Source: CAZTHM01 sp041946825 (lineage in GTDB: Bacteria > Acidobacteriota > Terriglobia > UBA7540). From it: DNA of 58,604 nt. The stretch spans positions 1 through 58,604 of the forward strand of contig JBHGBD010000030.1 of the NCBI GenBank assembly GCA_041946825.1. The letters are read 5' to 3'. This document shows, piece by piece, positions 16,078-25,459 of the stretch. Numbering within the stretch: the first letter of the stretch is position 1; every line of letters starts with the position of its first letter. The translations under genes and the position numbers were made by a program. The notes under the pieces were generated by a model. That model was given only the letters and a program-made list of their open reading frames with translations. It had not been told where the DNA came from and ran no database searches.

Positions 16078-16491
16078 ATGGATCGCTTTGAGGAACTGAA
16101 GTTGAAGTACCAGTCGGTGCTTCGCCTGATCGAGCAGAAGGGTCTTCGGCTGCACAACCTCCACGTTCAAGACAACAAGCTTTTCGTCAAGGCCTCGGCG
16201 GGCACGGAAGCCCTGAAGAATGACATTTGGAACCAGATCAAACTCGTCGATCCCAGTTACGCGGACTTGACGTGCGACATTGTAATTGACCCGAGCCTGA
16301 CGCCTCCGCCCCCGGCTGCCCCGGCGGTGAAGACCTACACAGTGCAGGCCGGTGACAGCCTCTCGAAGATCGCCAAACAATTCTATGGCAACGCCAACAC
16401 CTACATGAAGATCTTCGAGGCCAACAAAGACCAGCTCAGCGACCCGAACAAGATCCAGGTCGGCCAGGTGCTCAAGATCCCCAACGCCTGA
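16078..16491 (+). CDS. BON-LysM protein (YgaU/Kbp-like)
   Basis: The 137-residue protein joins an N-terminal BON domain (about 1-75) to a C-terminal LysM domain (about 85-135; YTVQAGDSLSKIAKQFYGN, then NKIQVGQVLKIPNA). The family includes E. coli Kbp, a cytoplasmic potassium-binding stress protein. There is no signal peptide, consistent with that. AAGGAGGA lies seven bases before ATG 16078. The spacing before and after suggests its own mRNA. Confidence 0.9.
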   Translation: MDRFEELKLKYQSVLRLIEQKGLRLHNLHVQDNKLFVKASAGTEALKNDIWNQIKLVDPSYADLTCDIVIDPSLTPPPPAAPAVKTYTVQAGDSLSKIAKQFYGNANTYMKIFEANKDQLSDPNKIQVGQVLKIPNA

Positions 16492-16609
16492 GCAGAGTGG
16501 GTCCAAGGCTATTGTCCCAGTGACGACACAAGTCGGCTGCCACCCGACGACGTCCATCTCAAGGTGAGGGGGTGGCACCAACTTCTCAAATAGCCATCGC
16601 CAAAGGGGA

Positions 16610-16639
16610 GTACTTTTTCTTGACCCTCAAGTAAAGTAC
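16610..16639 (+). promoter_or_regulatory. Hairpin upstream of the GlsB-like gene
   Basis: GTACTTTTTCTTGA (16610-16623) can fold with TCAAGTAAAGTAC (16627-16639), giving a near-perfect dyad with one small bulge around CCC. It ends 22 bases before the ATG at 16662, so it could be an operator or a 5' UTR element controlling this stress gene. Confidence 0.45.
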
Positions 16640-16661
16640 GAAACCGCGAGAGGAGGATATC

Positions 16662-16907
16662 ATGTACATTCTCTGGTGGATTTTCGTTGGCCTGATCGCA
16701 GGGTGGGCGACAGGAAAAATCATGAAGGGCTCGGGGTACGGAGTTCTTATGGATATCGTGATCGGCATCGTGGGAGCCGTCGTCGGCGGTTTCATCATGC
16801 GGTTCCTGGGGTTCGCAGGTGGCGGGGGGATGATTTACACGATCGCAGTTGCCATTCTCGGCGCGGTCATCCTGACGGCTGTCGTTCGATTCTTCAAGAA
16901 AGCATAG
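16662..16907 (+). CDS. GlsB/YeaQ/YmgE family membrane stress protein
   Basis: An 81-residue protein made of three hydrophobic segments (MYILWWIFVGLIAGWATG; IGIVGAVVGGFIMRFLGF; IAVAILGAVILTAVVRF) with the GKI-MKG-GYG turn typical of transglycosylase-associated proteins. These are small inner-membrane proteins linked to stress response; the name reflects genomic association, not enzyme activity. GAGAGGAGG precedes the ATG by seven bases. Confidence 0.92.
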   Translation: MYILWWIFVGLIAGWATGKIMKGSGYGVLMDIVIGIVGAVVGGFIMRFLGFAGGGGMIYTIAVAILGAVILTAVVRFFKKA

Positions 16908-17023
16908 GTTACCACCGCCTGTCCGGTTCCGCGGGCAAGTCCAGGTGGAACGGAATGCCCGGAGTTCGGTCTCCGATTATTGGTAAATTCCATGGCTCTG
17001 TGAGAGTGGGACGGTAAGCAACC

Positions 17024-19441
17024 ATGCCTGACTACGAAAAACTTGGGGTTTTCTACCTCGGCCGAACACACGATCCGGCCCGCGGAAAAACCGCGGACAG
17101 TCTCCTCCTTTATGATTCCAAGGACCTCGTTACGCACGCCGCGTGCTTCGGCATGACAGGCAGCGGGAAGACGGGTCTCTGCCTTGCGCTGTTGGAGGAG
17201 GCCGCCATCGATGGGGTCCCGGCGCTGGTCATCGACCCGAAGGGCGACATCTCCAACCTTCTCCTCACCTTCCCCGAGTTGACTCCGGAGGCCTTCCTCC
17301 CCTGGATCAACGAGGACGACGCGCGGAGCAAGGGAGTCTCGCCCGGAGAGTACGCCCGACAGCAGGCGGAGTTATGGAAGAACGGGCTTGCCGCCTGGGG
17401 GCAGGACGCGAGCCGCATTCGCCGCCTGCGCGACGCCGCGGACTTTGCCGTCTACACACCCGGCAGTACGGCGGGCCTACCGGTCTCGATTTTCAAATCA
17501 TTTGCGGCGCCAGGCACAGCCATTGTCGAGGACCCGGAGTTGCTGCGCGAGCGGATCAACGGCACTGCCACCGCGTTGCTGGGATTGCTGGGCATTCAGG
17601 CCGACCCGGTCCAGAGCCGGGAGCACATCCTGCTCGCGACGATCCTCGGCAACGCCTGGAAGCAGGGACGCGACCTCGACCTGGGGGCGTTAATTGAAGC
17701 CGTGCAATCGCCGCCCGTGTCGCGCATCGGCGTACTCGATCTGGAGGCGTTCTACCCCGCCAAGGAGCGGTTCGCGCTTTCGATGGCGCTCAACAATCTC
17801 CTCGCTTCGCCGGGCTTTGAAGCGTGGCTGGAAGGAGAGCCGCTGGACATTGCCAGCCTGCTCTACACACCGCAGGGGAAGCCCCGCGTCTCGATCTTCT
17901 CCATCGCCCACCTGGGAGACGCGGAACGCATGTTCTTCGTCTCGCTGCTGCTCAACCAGATCCTGGGCTGGATGCGTATGCAATCTGGGACGACGAGTCT
18001 GCGTGCCATTCTCTACATGGACGAGATTTTTGGCTATTTTCCGCCGGTGGCAAATCCGCCTTCGAAGCAACCGTTGCTCACTCTCCTAAAGCAGGCACGG
18101 GCATTCGGCGTGGGCGTTGTGCTCGCCACGCAGAACCCTGTGGACCTTGACTACAAGGGCCTGGCCAATGCGGGAACCTGGTTCATCGGCCGCCTGCAAA
18201 CCGAACGCGATCGTGCCCGCGTGCTGGATGGGTTGGAAAGTGCCGCGGGCGGCGTGGACCGCCAGCAGATGGAACGGATTCTCTCGCAGCTCAATAATCG
18301 CGTGTTCCTGATGAACAACGTCCATGAGGATGCGCCGGTGGTGTTTGAGACGCGCTGGGTGATGTCTTACCTGCGCGGGCCGTTGACCCGCGCACAGATC
18401 AAAACTCTGATGGCGCCGCGAAGCCAGAGTACGGTGGCTCCGCCCGTTGCCCCTTCGGCTAAGCCCGCTCCGGAGGTTTCTTCTGACGCGGCGTCCCGGC
18501 CGGTTCTGCCTCCTGATGTGGAGCAGTATTTCGTTCCGGTACGAGGCACGCGCGCCAGTGATGCTGCTTTGATCTACCAACCGGTGCTTCTCGGTTCCGC
18601 GCAAGTACGTTTTGTAGACGCCAAAGCGCAAGTTGACTATCCCCGCACCTTGAATCTGTTGACTAGAATCGAGGCGGGTGCGATCCCAGTAGATTGGCAA
18701 AAGAGCACGGAGGCAGACATCGCGCTGGATGAATTGGAGCGGCAGCCCGCTGCCGAGGCGCTCTTCGGGCCGTTGCCAGGTGCGGCTGCCAAGGGGGGGA
18801 ATTACGCAGCCTGGAGCCGCGAACTTGTGGAATGGTTATATGGTAGCCAAACGCTCGAACTCTTCAGAAGCCCGAGCCTGGGAGAGACGTCGCACCCAGG
18901 AGAATCCGAGCGCGACTTTCGCATCCGGCTCCAGCAGGCCAGCCGCGAGAAACGGGACCAGGGCGTTGAACAGTTGCGGAGAGCATATGCGCCCAAAATC
19001 ACTGCAATCGAGGATAGGATCCGCCGCGCCCAACAGGCCGTCGAGCGGGAGAGAGAGCAGGCTAACCAACAAAAAGTGCAGACAGTGATCTCCGTTGGGG
19101 CCACGCTGCTCAGCGCTTTTCTGGGGCGGAAGGCGATGAGCTCAGCCACCATGGGGCGGGCGGCTACTGCAGCGCGTGCCGGGAGTCGTACGTGGAAGGA
19201 GGCTCAGGACACCGCTCGTGCCGAGGAGAATGTTGACGCGCTGAAGCAGCGACTTGCAGATCTGGAGGCCCAGTTTGCTGCCGATACCCAAGCGCTCGAT
19301 TCTACGCTCAGCCCGGCAACAGAAGCCCTTGACAGAGTATCCGTCAAACTCAAGAAGGCCAACATCAACGTGCGTCTGGTGGCGCTCTGCTGGATGCCGC
19401 GTTGGCAGGATTCCCTTGGGAAAACCCAGCCCGCCTTTTGA
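17024..19441 (+). CDS. HerA/DUF853-like P-loop ATPase
   Basis: An 805-residue cytoplasmic ATPase of the HerA-FtsK type. It has Walker A GMTGSGKTG (43-51) with the characteristic follow-on DPKGD, Walker B ILYMDEI near 330 and a downstream VVLATQNPVDLDYKG that fits the sensor motif of DUF87/DUF853 proteins. Residues 475-500 are a Pro/Ala linker, and residues about 640-780 form a long charged coiled coil interrupted by an Ala/Gly-rich stretch. HerA-type enzymes translocate DNA, often with NurA nuclease; no nuclease gene is adjacent, so this relative may do something else. It stands alone. Confidence 0.88.
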   Translation: MPDYEKLGVFYLGRTHDPARGKTADSLLLYDSKDLVTHAACFGMTGSGKTGLCLALLEEAAIDGVPALVIDPKGDISNLLLTFPELTPEAFLPWINEDDARSKGVSPGEYARQQAELWKNGLAAWGQDASRIRRLRDAADFAVYTPGSTAGLPVSIFKSFAAPGTAIVEDPELLRERINGTATALLGLLGIQADPVQSREHILLATILGNAWKQGRDLDLGALIEAVQSPPVSRIGVLDLEAFYPAKERFALSMALNNLLASPGFEAWLEGEPLDIASLLYTPQGKPRVSIFSIAHLGDAERMFFVSLLLNQILGWMRMQSGTTSLRAILYMDEIFGYFPPVANPPSKQPLLTLLKQARAFGVGVVLATQNPVDLDYKGLANAGTWFIGRLQTERDRARVLDGLESAAGGVDRQQMERILSQLNNRVFLMNNVHEDAPVVFETRWVMSYLRGPLTRAQIKTLMAPRSQSTVAPPVAPSAKPAPEVSSDAASRPVLPPDVEQYFVPVRGTRASDAALIYQPVLLGSAQVRFVDAKAQVDYPRTLNLLTRIEAGAIPVDWQKSTEADIALDELERQPAAEALFGPLPGAAAKGGNYAAWSRELVEWLYGSQTLELFRSPSLGETSHPGESERDFRIRLQQASREKRDQGVEQLRRAYAPKITAIEDRIRRAQQAVEREREQANQQKVQTVISVGATLLSAFLGRKAMSSATMGRAATAARAGSRTWKEAQDTARAEENVDALKQRLADLEAQFAADTQALDSTLSPATEALDRVSVKLKKANINVRLVALCWMPRWQDSLGKTQPAF

Positions 19442-19561
19442 CCGGTCAATGCGGGATCGCCAAGTGCATGGAACCGGACGGCCTCTAGCGAGTGTGTTCG
19501 AGCACGTTGGCTAGCGCAGAAGGCAAAGGCGGGAATCGCCCTTTACAGGATTAACGCAACC

Positions 19562-19831
19562 ATGCCATCCATTTCGTCACAACGAACGTCTCTCGTGGCG
19601 CTTCTTCTGAAGCGCCTTAATCTGCGGTTTCCGAGATTGTTCCTTATCCTGGTGGCCCTGACGCTGATCGATTGGGTGGTCCCTGACTTCATCCCGTTTG
19701 TCGACGAGATCGGACTGGCGCTCCTGACGGTCCTGCTCGGATCGTGGAAAGACCGAAGAACCGTGGCTTACGAGATTCCGAACGAATCCAGACGCGAATC
19801 GGGCCCTGACACCAAGACCCTGGAACGCTAG
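19562..19831 (+). CDS. Small two-segment membrane protein (DUF6116-like)
   Basis: An 89-residue protein with a basic N-terminus (LLLKRLNLRFPR), two hydrophobic segments (LFLILVALTLIDWVVPD and IGLALLTVLLGSW) and a charged tail. The LRFP-LF-L-ID-V-PD-IPF-DE pattern matches, from memory, a small family named DUF6116. The start context is weak (AGGA). Function is unknown. Confidence 0.65.
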   Translation: MPSISSQRTSLVALLLKRLNLRFPRLFLILVALTLIDWVVPDFIPFVDEIGLALLTVLLGSWKDRRTVAYEIPNESRRESGPDTKTLER

Positions 19832-20050
19832 GTATGGGGAGCCGCCCTGACATTGGATAGCGCACAACGCGCTGGCCAAATTGGTCTCATTCATCCGGTG
19901 CCGATCGCGCGAACCTCTTTTGACCAGACCGACCAGCCATCCTGGGTTTGCAGGACCAGGTGACAAAAGTCACAGACTCCCCACGCGCTGCCAGGATCTA
20001 CTCATAGCAACAGGCCGTGCGATTTTGGCCACCATACGGGAGAAACCTGA

Positions 20051-20434
20051 ATGAACATCGGGATTCGACTGATTCAAGTCGCCGCGGTATACATGACGGT
20101 CGGCGTTATCATGGGCCTCGCCATGGGGATCGCGGGTGACTTTGCCCTTTCTTCTGTACACGCGCATGTCTCGCTGTTGGGGTGGGCGACTATGGGTATC
20201 GCCGGAATTGTGTACCTGCTGCTGCCCGGCTGCGGGCAAAGTCCCTTGGCGAAGTTACACTTTTGGGGACACAACATCGGATTGCCAGTAATGCTGGTGA
20301 GTCTCGCGCTATACGCGCTCGGTGTCGCGGCAGCGGAGAAAGTCATCGCCGCAGGCTCAATACTGGTTGTCGCTTCGCTTCTGGTCTTCTCGTTCAACGT
20401 GCTTCGGAACGGCAGACTCGACTACCGCCGGTGA
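20051..20434 (+). CDS. Small polytopic membrane protein, cytochrome oxidase subunit I-like fold
   Basis: A 127-residue protein with four hydrophobic segments. The pattern VYMTVGVIMGLAMG, SVHAHVSLLGWATMG, LHFWGHNIGLPVMLVS is typical of a short family that resembles part of heme-copper oxidase subunit I and NnrS proteins. The conserved histidines in HAH and FWGHN could bind heme or metal. The family is often annotated cytochrome-c oxidase-like, but it is far too short to be an oxidase. GGGAG precedes the ATG by 11 bases. Confidence 0.7.
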   Translation: MNIGIRLIQVAAVYMTVGVIMGLAMGIAGDFALSSVHAHVSLLGWATMGIAGIVYLLLPGCGQSPLAKLHFWGHNIGLPVMLVSLALYALGVAAAEKVIAAGSILVVASLLVFSFNVLRNGRLDYRR

Positions 20435-20477
20435 TTGTCCGCCGTGTACTTCGCGGTTTCGCTCTCCGGCGCCTGGA

Positions 20478-21443
20478 CTAAACAGCCTCCATCGTCGAGG
20501 GTGGCTTGGGAGCGATGTTGTACGTCACGCTTACGACACTCGGGATCTCCGCTAAAATGGTGCGGCTGATGAGCTCCAGCATTTCCCAGGACAAGCGCGT
20601 TGGACGGGCCGTGCGCGCATCAACGCTCTCCCAGCAGCGAACCTCGATTTGATGCCCGAATTGCCGGCGCCCGTCGCGAACACCCGTCACGCGATCCTCA
20701 TGCAAGATAGCCATGAATTGGAAGGCTCCCGCCTCGGAAAGCACACCTTCCAATATAGCTGTGGCCTGCCTTACCAACTCCAGTCGGTCCGCTGTGACCT
20801 CTCCAATGACGCGAGCGGCAAGGCCGGGGCCCGGGAAAGGCATGCGGCTGAAAACCGAAGCAGGCAGGCGCAGCGCCTGAGCAACTTTCCGTACACCGTC
20901 CTTCCTTAGTTGGATCAGTGGCTCGATGATCTTGTAACCAAAAGCCTCCTGTGGATCGATCCCCAATTGCGCGAAGACATTATGCTGGCGCTTGATGCCG
21001 GCCACGGTTTCGTCTACATCGGTCAGAATCGTCCCCTGCAGTAGGTGCTTCGCTCCGCTTGCGCGCACCAACCGGCCGAAGATCTTCCTGTAGAACGTCT
21101 GGGTTACTGCCTCGCGCTTCGCTTCCGGGTCGGTGATGCCCTGGAGAGCCTCCAGAAACTCACCACGCGCATCGATCATTTCCACGTGCACTCCCAGGCT
21201 GGCAAAAGTGGAAACCACCTGCTGCGGTTCGTCCTTTCGCATGAGCGCTGTGTCGATGAAATACGTCTTGAGCCTCTCGCCCAGCGCGCGATGGGCAAGG
21301 AGTGTGACGACGGAAGAGTCGACACCGCCCGAGAGGGCATTGATGGCGAGCCCGTCGCCCACGCTCGCTGAGATTTGTTTCACTTGATCCTGAATGAATT
21401 GTTGCGGGTCGAGATTGCCGATCGGAATTTCGATGATGTTCAT
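20478..21443 (-). CDS. guaA: GMP synthase ATP-pyrophosphatase domain protein, stand-alone
   Basis: This 321-residue protein matches only the synthetase half of GuaA: the PP-loop SGGVDSS (38-44), the conserved GTILTDVDE and FPGPGLAARVIGE segments, and the C-terminal dimerisation domain. GMP synthase turns XMP into GMP using ATP and ammonia. The glutamine amidotransferase domain that bacterial GuaA normally carries at the N-terminus is absent, and the gene starts with its own ATG (21443) with AGCGAGG upstream. Archaea have split enzymes of this kind. Here it may use a separate amidotransferase, free ammonia, or have another substrate. The MFS gene lies 147 bases upstream in the same direction. 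Confidence 0.85.
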   Translation of the reverse strand: MNIIEIPIGNLDPQQFIQDQVKQISASVGDGLAINALSGGVDSSVVTLLAHRALGERLKTYFIDTALMRKDEPQQVVSTFASLGVHVEMIDARGEFLEALQGITDPEAKREAVTQTFYRKIFGRLVRASGAKHLLQGTILTDVDETVAGIKRQHNVFAQLGIDPQEAFGYKIIEPLIQLRKDGVRKVAQALRLPASVFSRMPFPGPGLAARVIGEVTADRLELVRQATAILEGVLSEAGAFQFMAILHEDRVTGVRDGRRQFGHQIEVRCWESVDARTARPTRLSWEMLELISRTILAEIPSVVSVTYNIAPKPPSTMEAV

Positions 21444-21589
21444 GATGCCTCGCTGAAATGGAATCGGTTACCTGCGGAGATGGCCCGGGCCATCGCGGCC
21501 CCGGATCATAGCACTTGGCGGGAGCCGTTGGCACAAATCCCCAATGGCCGAGAGGGCCTTTGCCGACTTTGGGCCCAAATCCCCGGCCG

Positions 21590-22849
21590 TTAAGTTACTT
21601 GCCGGATTCCCACGTGGCGTGAAATCAGGAAGGTATAGGCGGCGATTCCGCACAACAGGATGGCGCCCGTAAGGCTGAGGGCTAGCACGAAGGATCCCGT
21701 GACATAGGCGATATATCCGGTCACGAGTGGGGCAAGGATTCCACCCAGGTTGCCGCCACAATTCTGAATGCCGCTGACCGTGCCTACCACTCGCTTCTCG
21801 CAGACAGCCTGCGTAAGCGTCCAAGTGTTTGGTGTCGCCACTCCCAAACCGCAAAGCGCGACGATGAGCAGCCAAACCGCCGTTATGTGATCCTCGACGA
21901 GGCCGGCAGGAACCACAAGGCAGCCCATGGCGAGGCCCGTCAGTATGAAGGCCTTCCTCACTCGAGTTTCCGGAAAACCACGTGCGACCAGCCGGTCACT
22001 CAGCCAGCCTGAGAGCAGGATAACCACGAGCATGGCAACATACGGGACCGAGCTGTAAATCGCCATCTCATGCACGCTGAAATGCCGCTCCAACACCAGA
22101 TAGCCCGGAAGCCAGGAAATGTAAACGAACCAGGCATAGTCGTAGGCAAAGAATCCAAGGAAGATGCCAAGCACCGTTCTCTCTCGGAGCAGGCCAAGCG
22201 ACCGCACAAACGACGGCTGCCGATGCGCAGGATCGGCAGCCACGGAGGGCTGGGCGGTCGGCGGTCTCTCCACATTCCCCCAAAAACGCAGCCAAGGGAG
22301 GAGCCAGACAAGCGGCACCGCACCACAGACAATGAAAAAAGCACGCCAGCCATAAGTGGTAAGCAATGTCGCCGCGAGGTATCCAATCAGAGCTTGCCCG
22401 ATGCGAACACCCACAAGATACGCCGCGGTCACGGTGCCGCGTTCTTTGTCTTCGAAACAGTCGGCTACGGCACGGGCACTCGCTGGAAAGATGACGGACT
22501 GCCCGGCGCCCATCATGACTCGAAGTGTGATTAACGGTATGAGAGCGGTGAAAAAGCCCGTCAGTCCGAAGGCGACTGAGCCCAGAAGATATCCGTAGGC
22601 GTAGGCGCCCCTGGGCCCGATGCGGTCCACAAGCCAGCCCGCGGGAACTTGCATGAATGCGTAAACCCAGAAGAACGCCGACAGGAGAACTCCAACCGTC
22701 GCCGTCGAAAGACCCAGTTCTTTCATGGCGAGGGGCGCAGCCACTGACATCGCTCCCCGCTGCGCGTAGCAGACGGCCATGCTGGCCACGAGGAGGAGCA
22801 TCAAGCCCCAGCGCCGTGGCGATTTCTTCAGCTCGTCAAGGTCGATCAT
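21590..22849 (-). CDS. MFS transporter (anion:cation symporter-like)
   Basis: A permease of about 419 residues with 12 predicted membrane segments. The loop 2-3 motif GWLVDRIGPRGAY, the matching SGWLSDRLVARG in the second half and the charged RVMMGAGQSVIFPASARAVADCF segment resemble the ACS family (organic anion uptake such as hexuronates and galactonate). The substrate cannot be read from sequence. ATG 22849 follows a TTG at 22852; neither has a good ribosome site. It is transcribed toward the GMP synthase-like gene and may share its mRNA. Confidence 0.88.
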   Translation of the reverse strand: MIDLDELKKSPRRWGLMLLLVASMAVCYAQRGAMSVAAPLAMKELGLSTATVGVLLSAFFWVYAFMQVPAGWLVDRIGPRGAYAYGYLLGSVAFGLTGFFTALIPLITLRVMMGAGQSVIFPASARAVADCFEDKERGTVTAAYLVGVRIGQALIGYLAATLLTTYGWRAFFIVCGAVPLVWLLPWLRFWGNVERPPTAQPSVAADPAHRQPSFVRSLGLLRERTVLGIFLGFFAYDYAWFVYISWLPGYLVLERHFSVHEMAIYSSVPYVAMLVVILLSGWLSDRLVARGFPETRVRKAFILTGLAMGCLVVPAGLVEDHITAVWLLIVALCGLGVATPNTWTLTQAVCEKRVVGTVSGIQNCGGNLGGILAPLVTGYIAYVTGSFVLALSLTGAILLCGIAAYTFLISRHVGIRQVT

Positions 22850-23133
22850 CAATGGCTCTGGACAAGCGTCCCACGCTTCCTGTCGGCTCTAAGGACTTAA
22901 ACGGAACCTCCATCGAAAGCAGTTCTACCACAGTGTCGGAAGACGGTCGTCAAAAGTTACAGTTGCCATAAACGGACATAAAGTCACACACCTGATGAAC
23001 TTGGAGGCGATTTGCTCGCTCTTGAGGTACAATCTGACCCTGTCGGCTCGCTTACCCTCGCTCGCGGTCCGCCAGCGATCCGATAGCTCGGACCCGTGAC
23101 CCGATTTCCTCGACACAGTTGAAGAGGTGTCCG

Positions 23134-24243
23134 ATGCGTCCCATGGTTTTAGCTCTGGCCATTACTCTTTGCCGGGTGTCCCTAGCTGCCGACTTAAAGC
23201 CCACCAGCAGCGCCGAAGCATGTGGCGATTGCCATCGCGCCATCCATGCCGGCTGGAAGAAGTCAGCCCATGCTACGGCGATGGAAAGCCGACTTTTTCA
23301 AGACGCGTTGAAAGTTGCCGAGTCGGAATTCGGCGCGCAGAGCCGCCGGGTCTGTCTCAGCTGCCATTCGCCCATCGCCGTTCAGACGGGCGACCTGGAT
23401 CTAGTGAAGAAAGTAAGCTGGGAAGGAGTGACGTGCGACTATTGCCACTCCATCGAGGACATTTCGGAAGCCAGCGGCAATTTCAAGGCCCGGGTCGAGT
23501 TCTCTCTTGTCAAGAGCGGGCCGACAAAGGATTTAGAATCACCCGCCCATGGAACACGCTTCTCTCCTGTGCACACCTCTTCCCTCGCCTGCGTCGTCTG
23601 CCACGAATACCGCAACACCACTGGTTTTGCTGTGCTGACTACTTATTCGGAATGGAAGGAAAGTCCCTATGGGAAAAAGAAAGAAGATTGCCAGTGGTGT
23701 CACATGGCCACGGTGGCGGGAGACGTCGTCGATCCGCGCGTCAAGCGGTCGTCAACGTCCGGCATCAACCTTCACGAAATTCCCGGGAGCCACTCGATCC
23801 AGCAATTGAACAAAGCCATCAGGGCGGACCTCATCACATCGCGCGAAGGCGATCAGCTGATGGTTCATGTCAAGGTGACCAATCAGGGGGCGGGGCACTT
23901 CGTTCCGACCGGATCGCCGCTGCGGCAGCTCTTGATGGAGTTGCGGGCCGACGCCTACGGCGGCCGACGCTTCCGCGAGCAAAGAAAGTACACCCGCGTC
24001 GTTTCCGACCGGAACGGCTTTGTCCTGAATCGCGAGTCAGCGGTCTTTATCAAGGCTGCGCAAGTGGTCAAGGACACTCGCCTGGCGCCGAATGAAACTC
24101 GCACCGAGAAATTCTCCTTTCCGATTCCGCGGGGCACTCACGCCGAGGTCGAAGCCACGTTCTTTTACTATTACTCTCCGACCGCCACGACCGAGGCGGA
24201 ACAGAAAGTCAAATTCCTCACGATCCGGAGGATGGTGCAGTAA
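23134..24243 (+). CDS. Pentaheme c-type cytochrome
   Basis: A secreted protein of about 369 residues with a signal peptide (VLALAITLCRVSLAA) and five CxxCH heme motifs: CGDCH (30-34), CLSCH (74-78), CDYCH (101-105), CVVCH (153-157) and CQWCH (186-190). This resembles the cytochrome c554/multiheme CxxCH family. The C-terminal 150 residues are beta-rich without heme sites and include GAGHFVPTG. It is probably periplasmic and carries electrons. ATG 23134 follows GAAGAGGT by about six bases; TTG 23119 is the alternative. It opens the same-direction run that contains DUF362 and AmmeMemoRadiSam genes. Confidence 0.9.
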   Translation: MRPMVLALAITLCRVSLAADLKPTSSAEACGDCHRAIHAGWKKSAHATAMESRLFQDALKVAESEFGAQSRRVCLSCHSPIAVQTGDLDLVKKVSWEGVTCDYCHSIEDISEASGNFKARVEFSLVKSGPTKDLESPAHGTRFSPVHTSSLACVVCHEYRNTTGFAVLTTYSEWKESPYGKKKEDCQWCHMATVAGDVVDPRVKRSSTSGINLHEIPGSHSIQQLNKAIRADLITSREGDQLMVHVKVTNQGAGHFVPTGSPLRQLLMELRADAYGGRRFREQRKYTRVVSDRNGFVLNRESAVFIKAAQVVKDTRLAPNETRTEKFSFPIPRGTHAEVEATFFYYYSPTATTEAEQKVKFLTIRRMVQ

Positions 24244-24334
24244 CCTTTCGCCGTAATCCCGCATTACCGTGCCTGAGCCGCTCTTCGCCTAAGATAGGGA
24301 CAAATAGTCATCCCCCCTTCTCTCACCTCGCGCC

Positions 24335-25399
24335 TTGGACCATCGTGTGCTAAAAACCAATGGGGGTGCGAACGTGCGCTCGCTTCACGGGCCAAGTCAT
24401 TGTCGCTCAGGCGACTGCCTCACAACCAATCGTCGCGACTTCCTCCGGCTGGCCAGCGCCGCCTTCATCGGTGCCAAAGCGCAGTCTGGTGTCACTGGTC
24501 GCTTGTCTCCGCCTACAGACAAATCTCGTGTGGTGATCTCCCGCGACCCGGAACTCCGCAAACCCGGTACGGGCGTCGATGCCGCTCGGCTGCTGAAGCT
24601 CGTTGATCGCGCCGTCCAAGCTTTTTATGACCGTGACAATGCCCTCGAGGCCTGGAAACTTGTGGCCGCTCCCCGCGAAGTCGTCGGACTGAAGGTGAAT
24701 TGCCTTGCCGGCAAAGGAGTCTCCACCAGCGTTCCACTCGTGGAGGCGATCGCGGAGCGCCTGCAGCAAGCGGGCGTTCGAAATATCGTCATTTGGGACC
24801 GCCTGAACGCCGACCTCGAAAGCGCCCGGTTCCGCATCAACGAAAAGGGTTCGGGGATTCGCTGCTTCGGCAACGATACCTTGGGGTATGAAAGCGAACT
24901 AGCCACTTTCGGCAGCGTCGGCAGCCTACTCGCCCGGTCGCTGACGCGAGAGTGCGACACAATCATCAATCTTCCGGTGCTGAAGGACCACGGCATCGTA
25001 GGAGTGACGATGGCGCTCAAGAACGCATTCGGGGCGATTCACAATCCCAACAAGTATCACTTGACCGTCGGCGATCCCTACGTTGCGGACGCCAATATGC
25101 TGCCACCCATTCGGCAGAAATTTCGCCTGACGATTTGTGACGCCGTCACAGCGCAATACGAAGGCGGGCCCTCCTTCATGCCGCAATGGACGTGGCAATT
25201 CAACGGGCTGCTGGTGGCGCGCGACCCCGTAGCGCTCGATTACACGGGGTGGCAAATCATCGAACGCAAGCGCACAGAGAAGGGGATGAAATCTCTGAAA
25301 GAGTCCAAACGTGAGCCGAGTTATATTGCCACTTCCGCTGATGCGAACCATCGGCTGGGAACGAATGACCCGAGGAGAATCGAGGTTGTGGAAGTGTGA
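24335..25399 (+). CDS. Tat-exported DUF362 protein
   Basis: About 350 residues with a twin-arginine signal near residue 33 (NRRDFLRLASAAFIGA) and the DUF362 body, including VVGLKVNCLAG, TIINLPVLKDHGIVGVTMALKN and DPVALDYTGWQII. DUF362 proteins are thought to bind iron-sulfur or other cofactors; their reaction is unknown. The Tat signal implies export of a folded protein. The start is uncertain: TTG 24335, GTG 24347 and GTG 24374 all keep the signal. It is followed closely by the radical SAM gene, and its last codons adjoin a heptamer repeat array at 25397. Confidence 0.85.
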   Translation: MDHRVLKTNGGANVRSLHGPSHCRSGDCLTTNRRDFLRLASAAFIGAKAQSGVTGRLSPPTDKSRVVISRDPELRKPGTGVDAARLLKLVDRAVQAFYDRDNALEAWKLVAAPREVVGLKVNCLAGKGVSTSVPLVEAIAERLQQAGVRNIVIWDRLNADLESARFRINEKGSGIRCFGNDTLGYESELATFGSVGSLLARSLTRECDTIINLPVLKDHGIVGVTMALKNAFGAIHNPNKYHLTVGDPYVADANMLPPIRQKFRLTICDAVTAQYEGGPSFMPQWTWQFNGLLVARDPVALDYTGWQIIERKRTEKGMKSLKESKREPSYIATSADANHRLGTNDPRRIEVVEV

Positions 25400-25459
25400 A
25401 GGTTGAAGTATGAAGGATGAAAGAGAGGAGTCAGGAGTCAGAGGTCAGAAGTCAGAAGA
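25397..25459 (+). repeat. Heptamer repeat array A (9 units)
   Basis: The sequence splits cleanly into 7-base units: TGAAGGT, TGAAGTA, TGAAGGA, TGAAAGA, GAGGAGT, CAGGAGT, CAGAGGT, CAGAAGT, CAGAAGA. The first four and last four form two subfamilies. The array covers the intergenic space and an in-frame ATG (25410) upstream of the probable amrS start. Confidence 0.85.
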
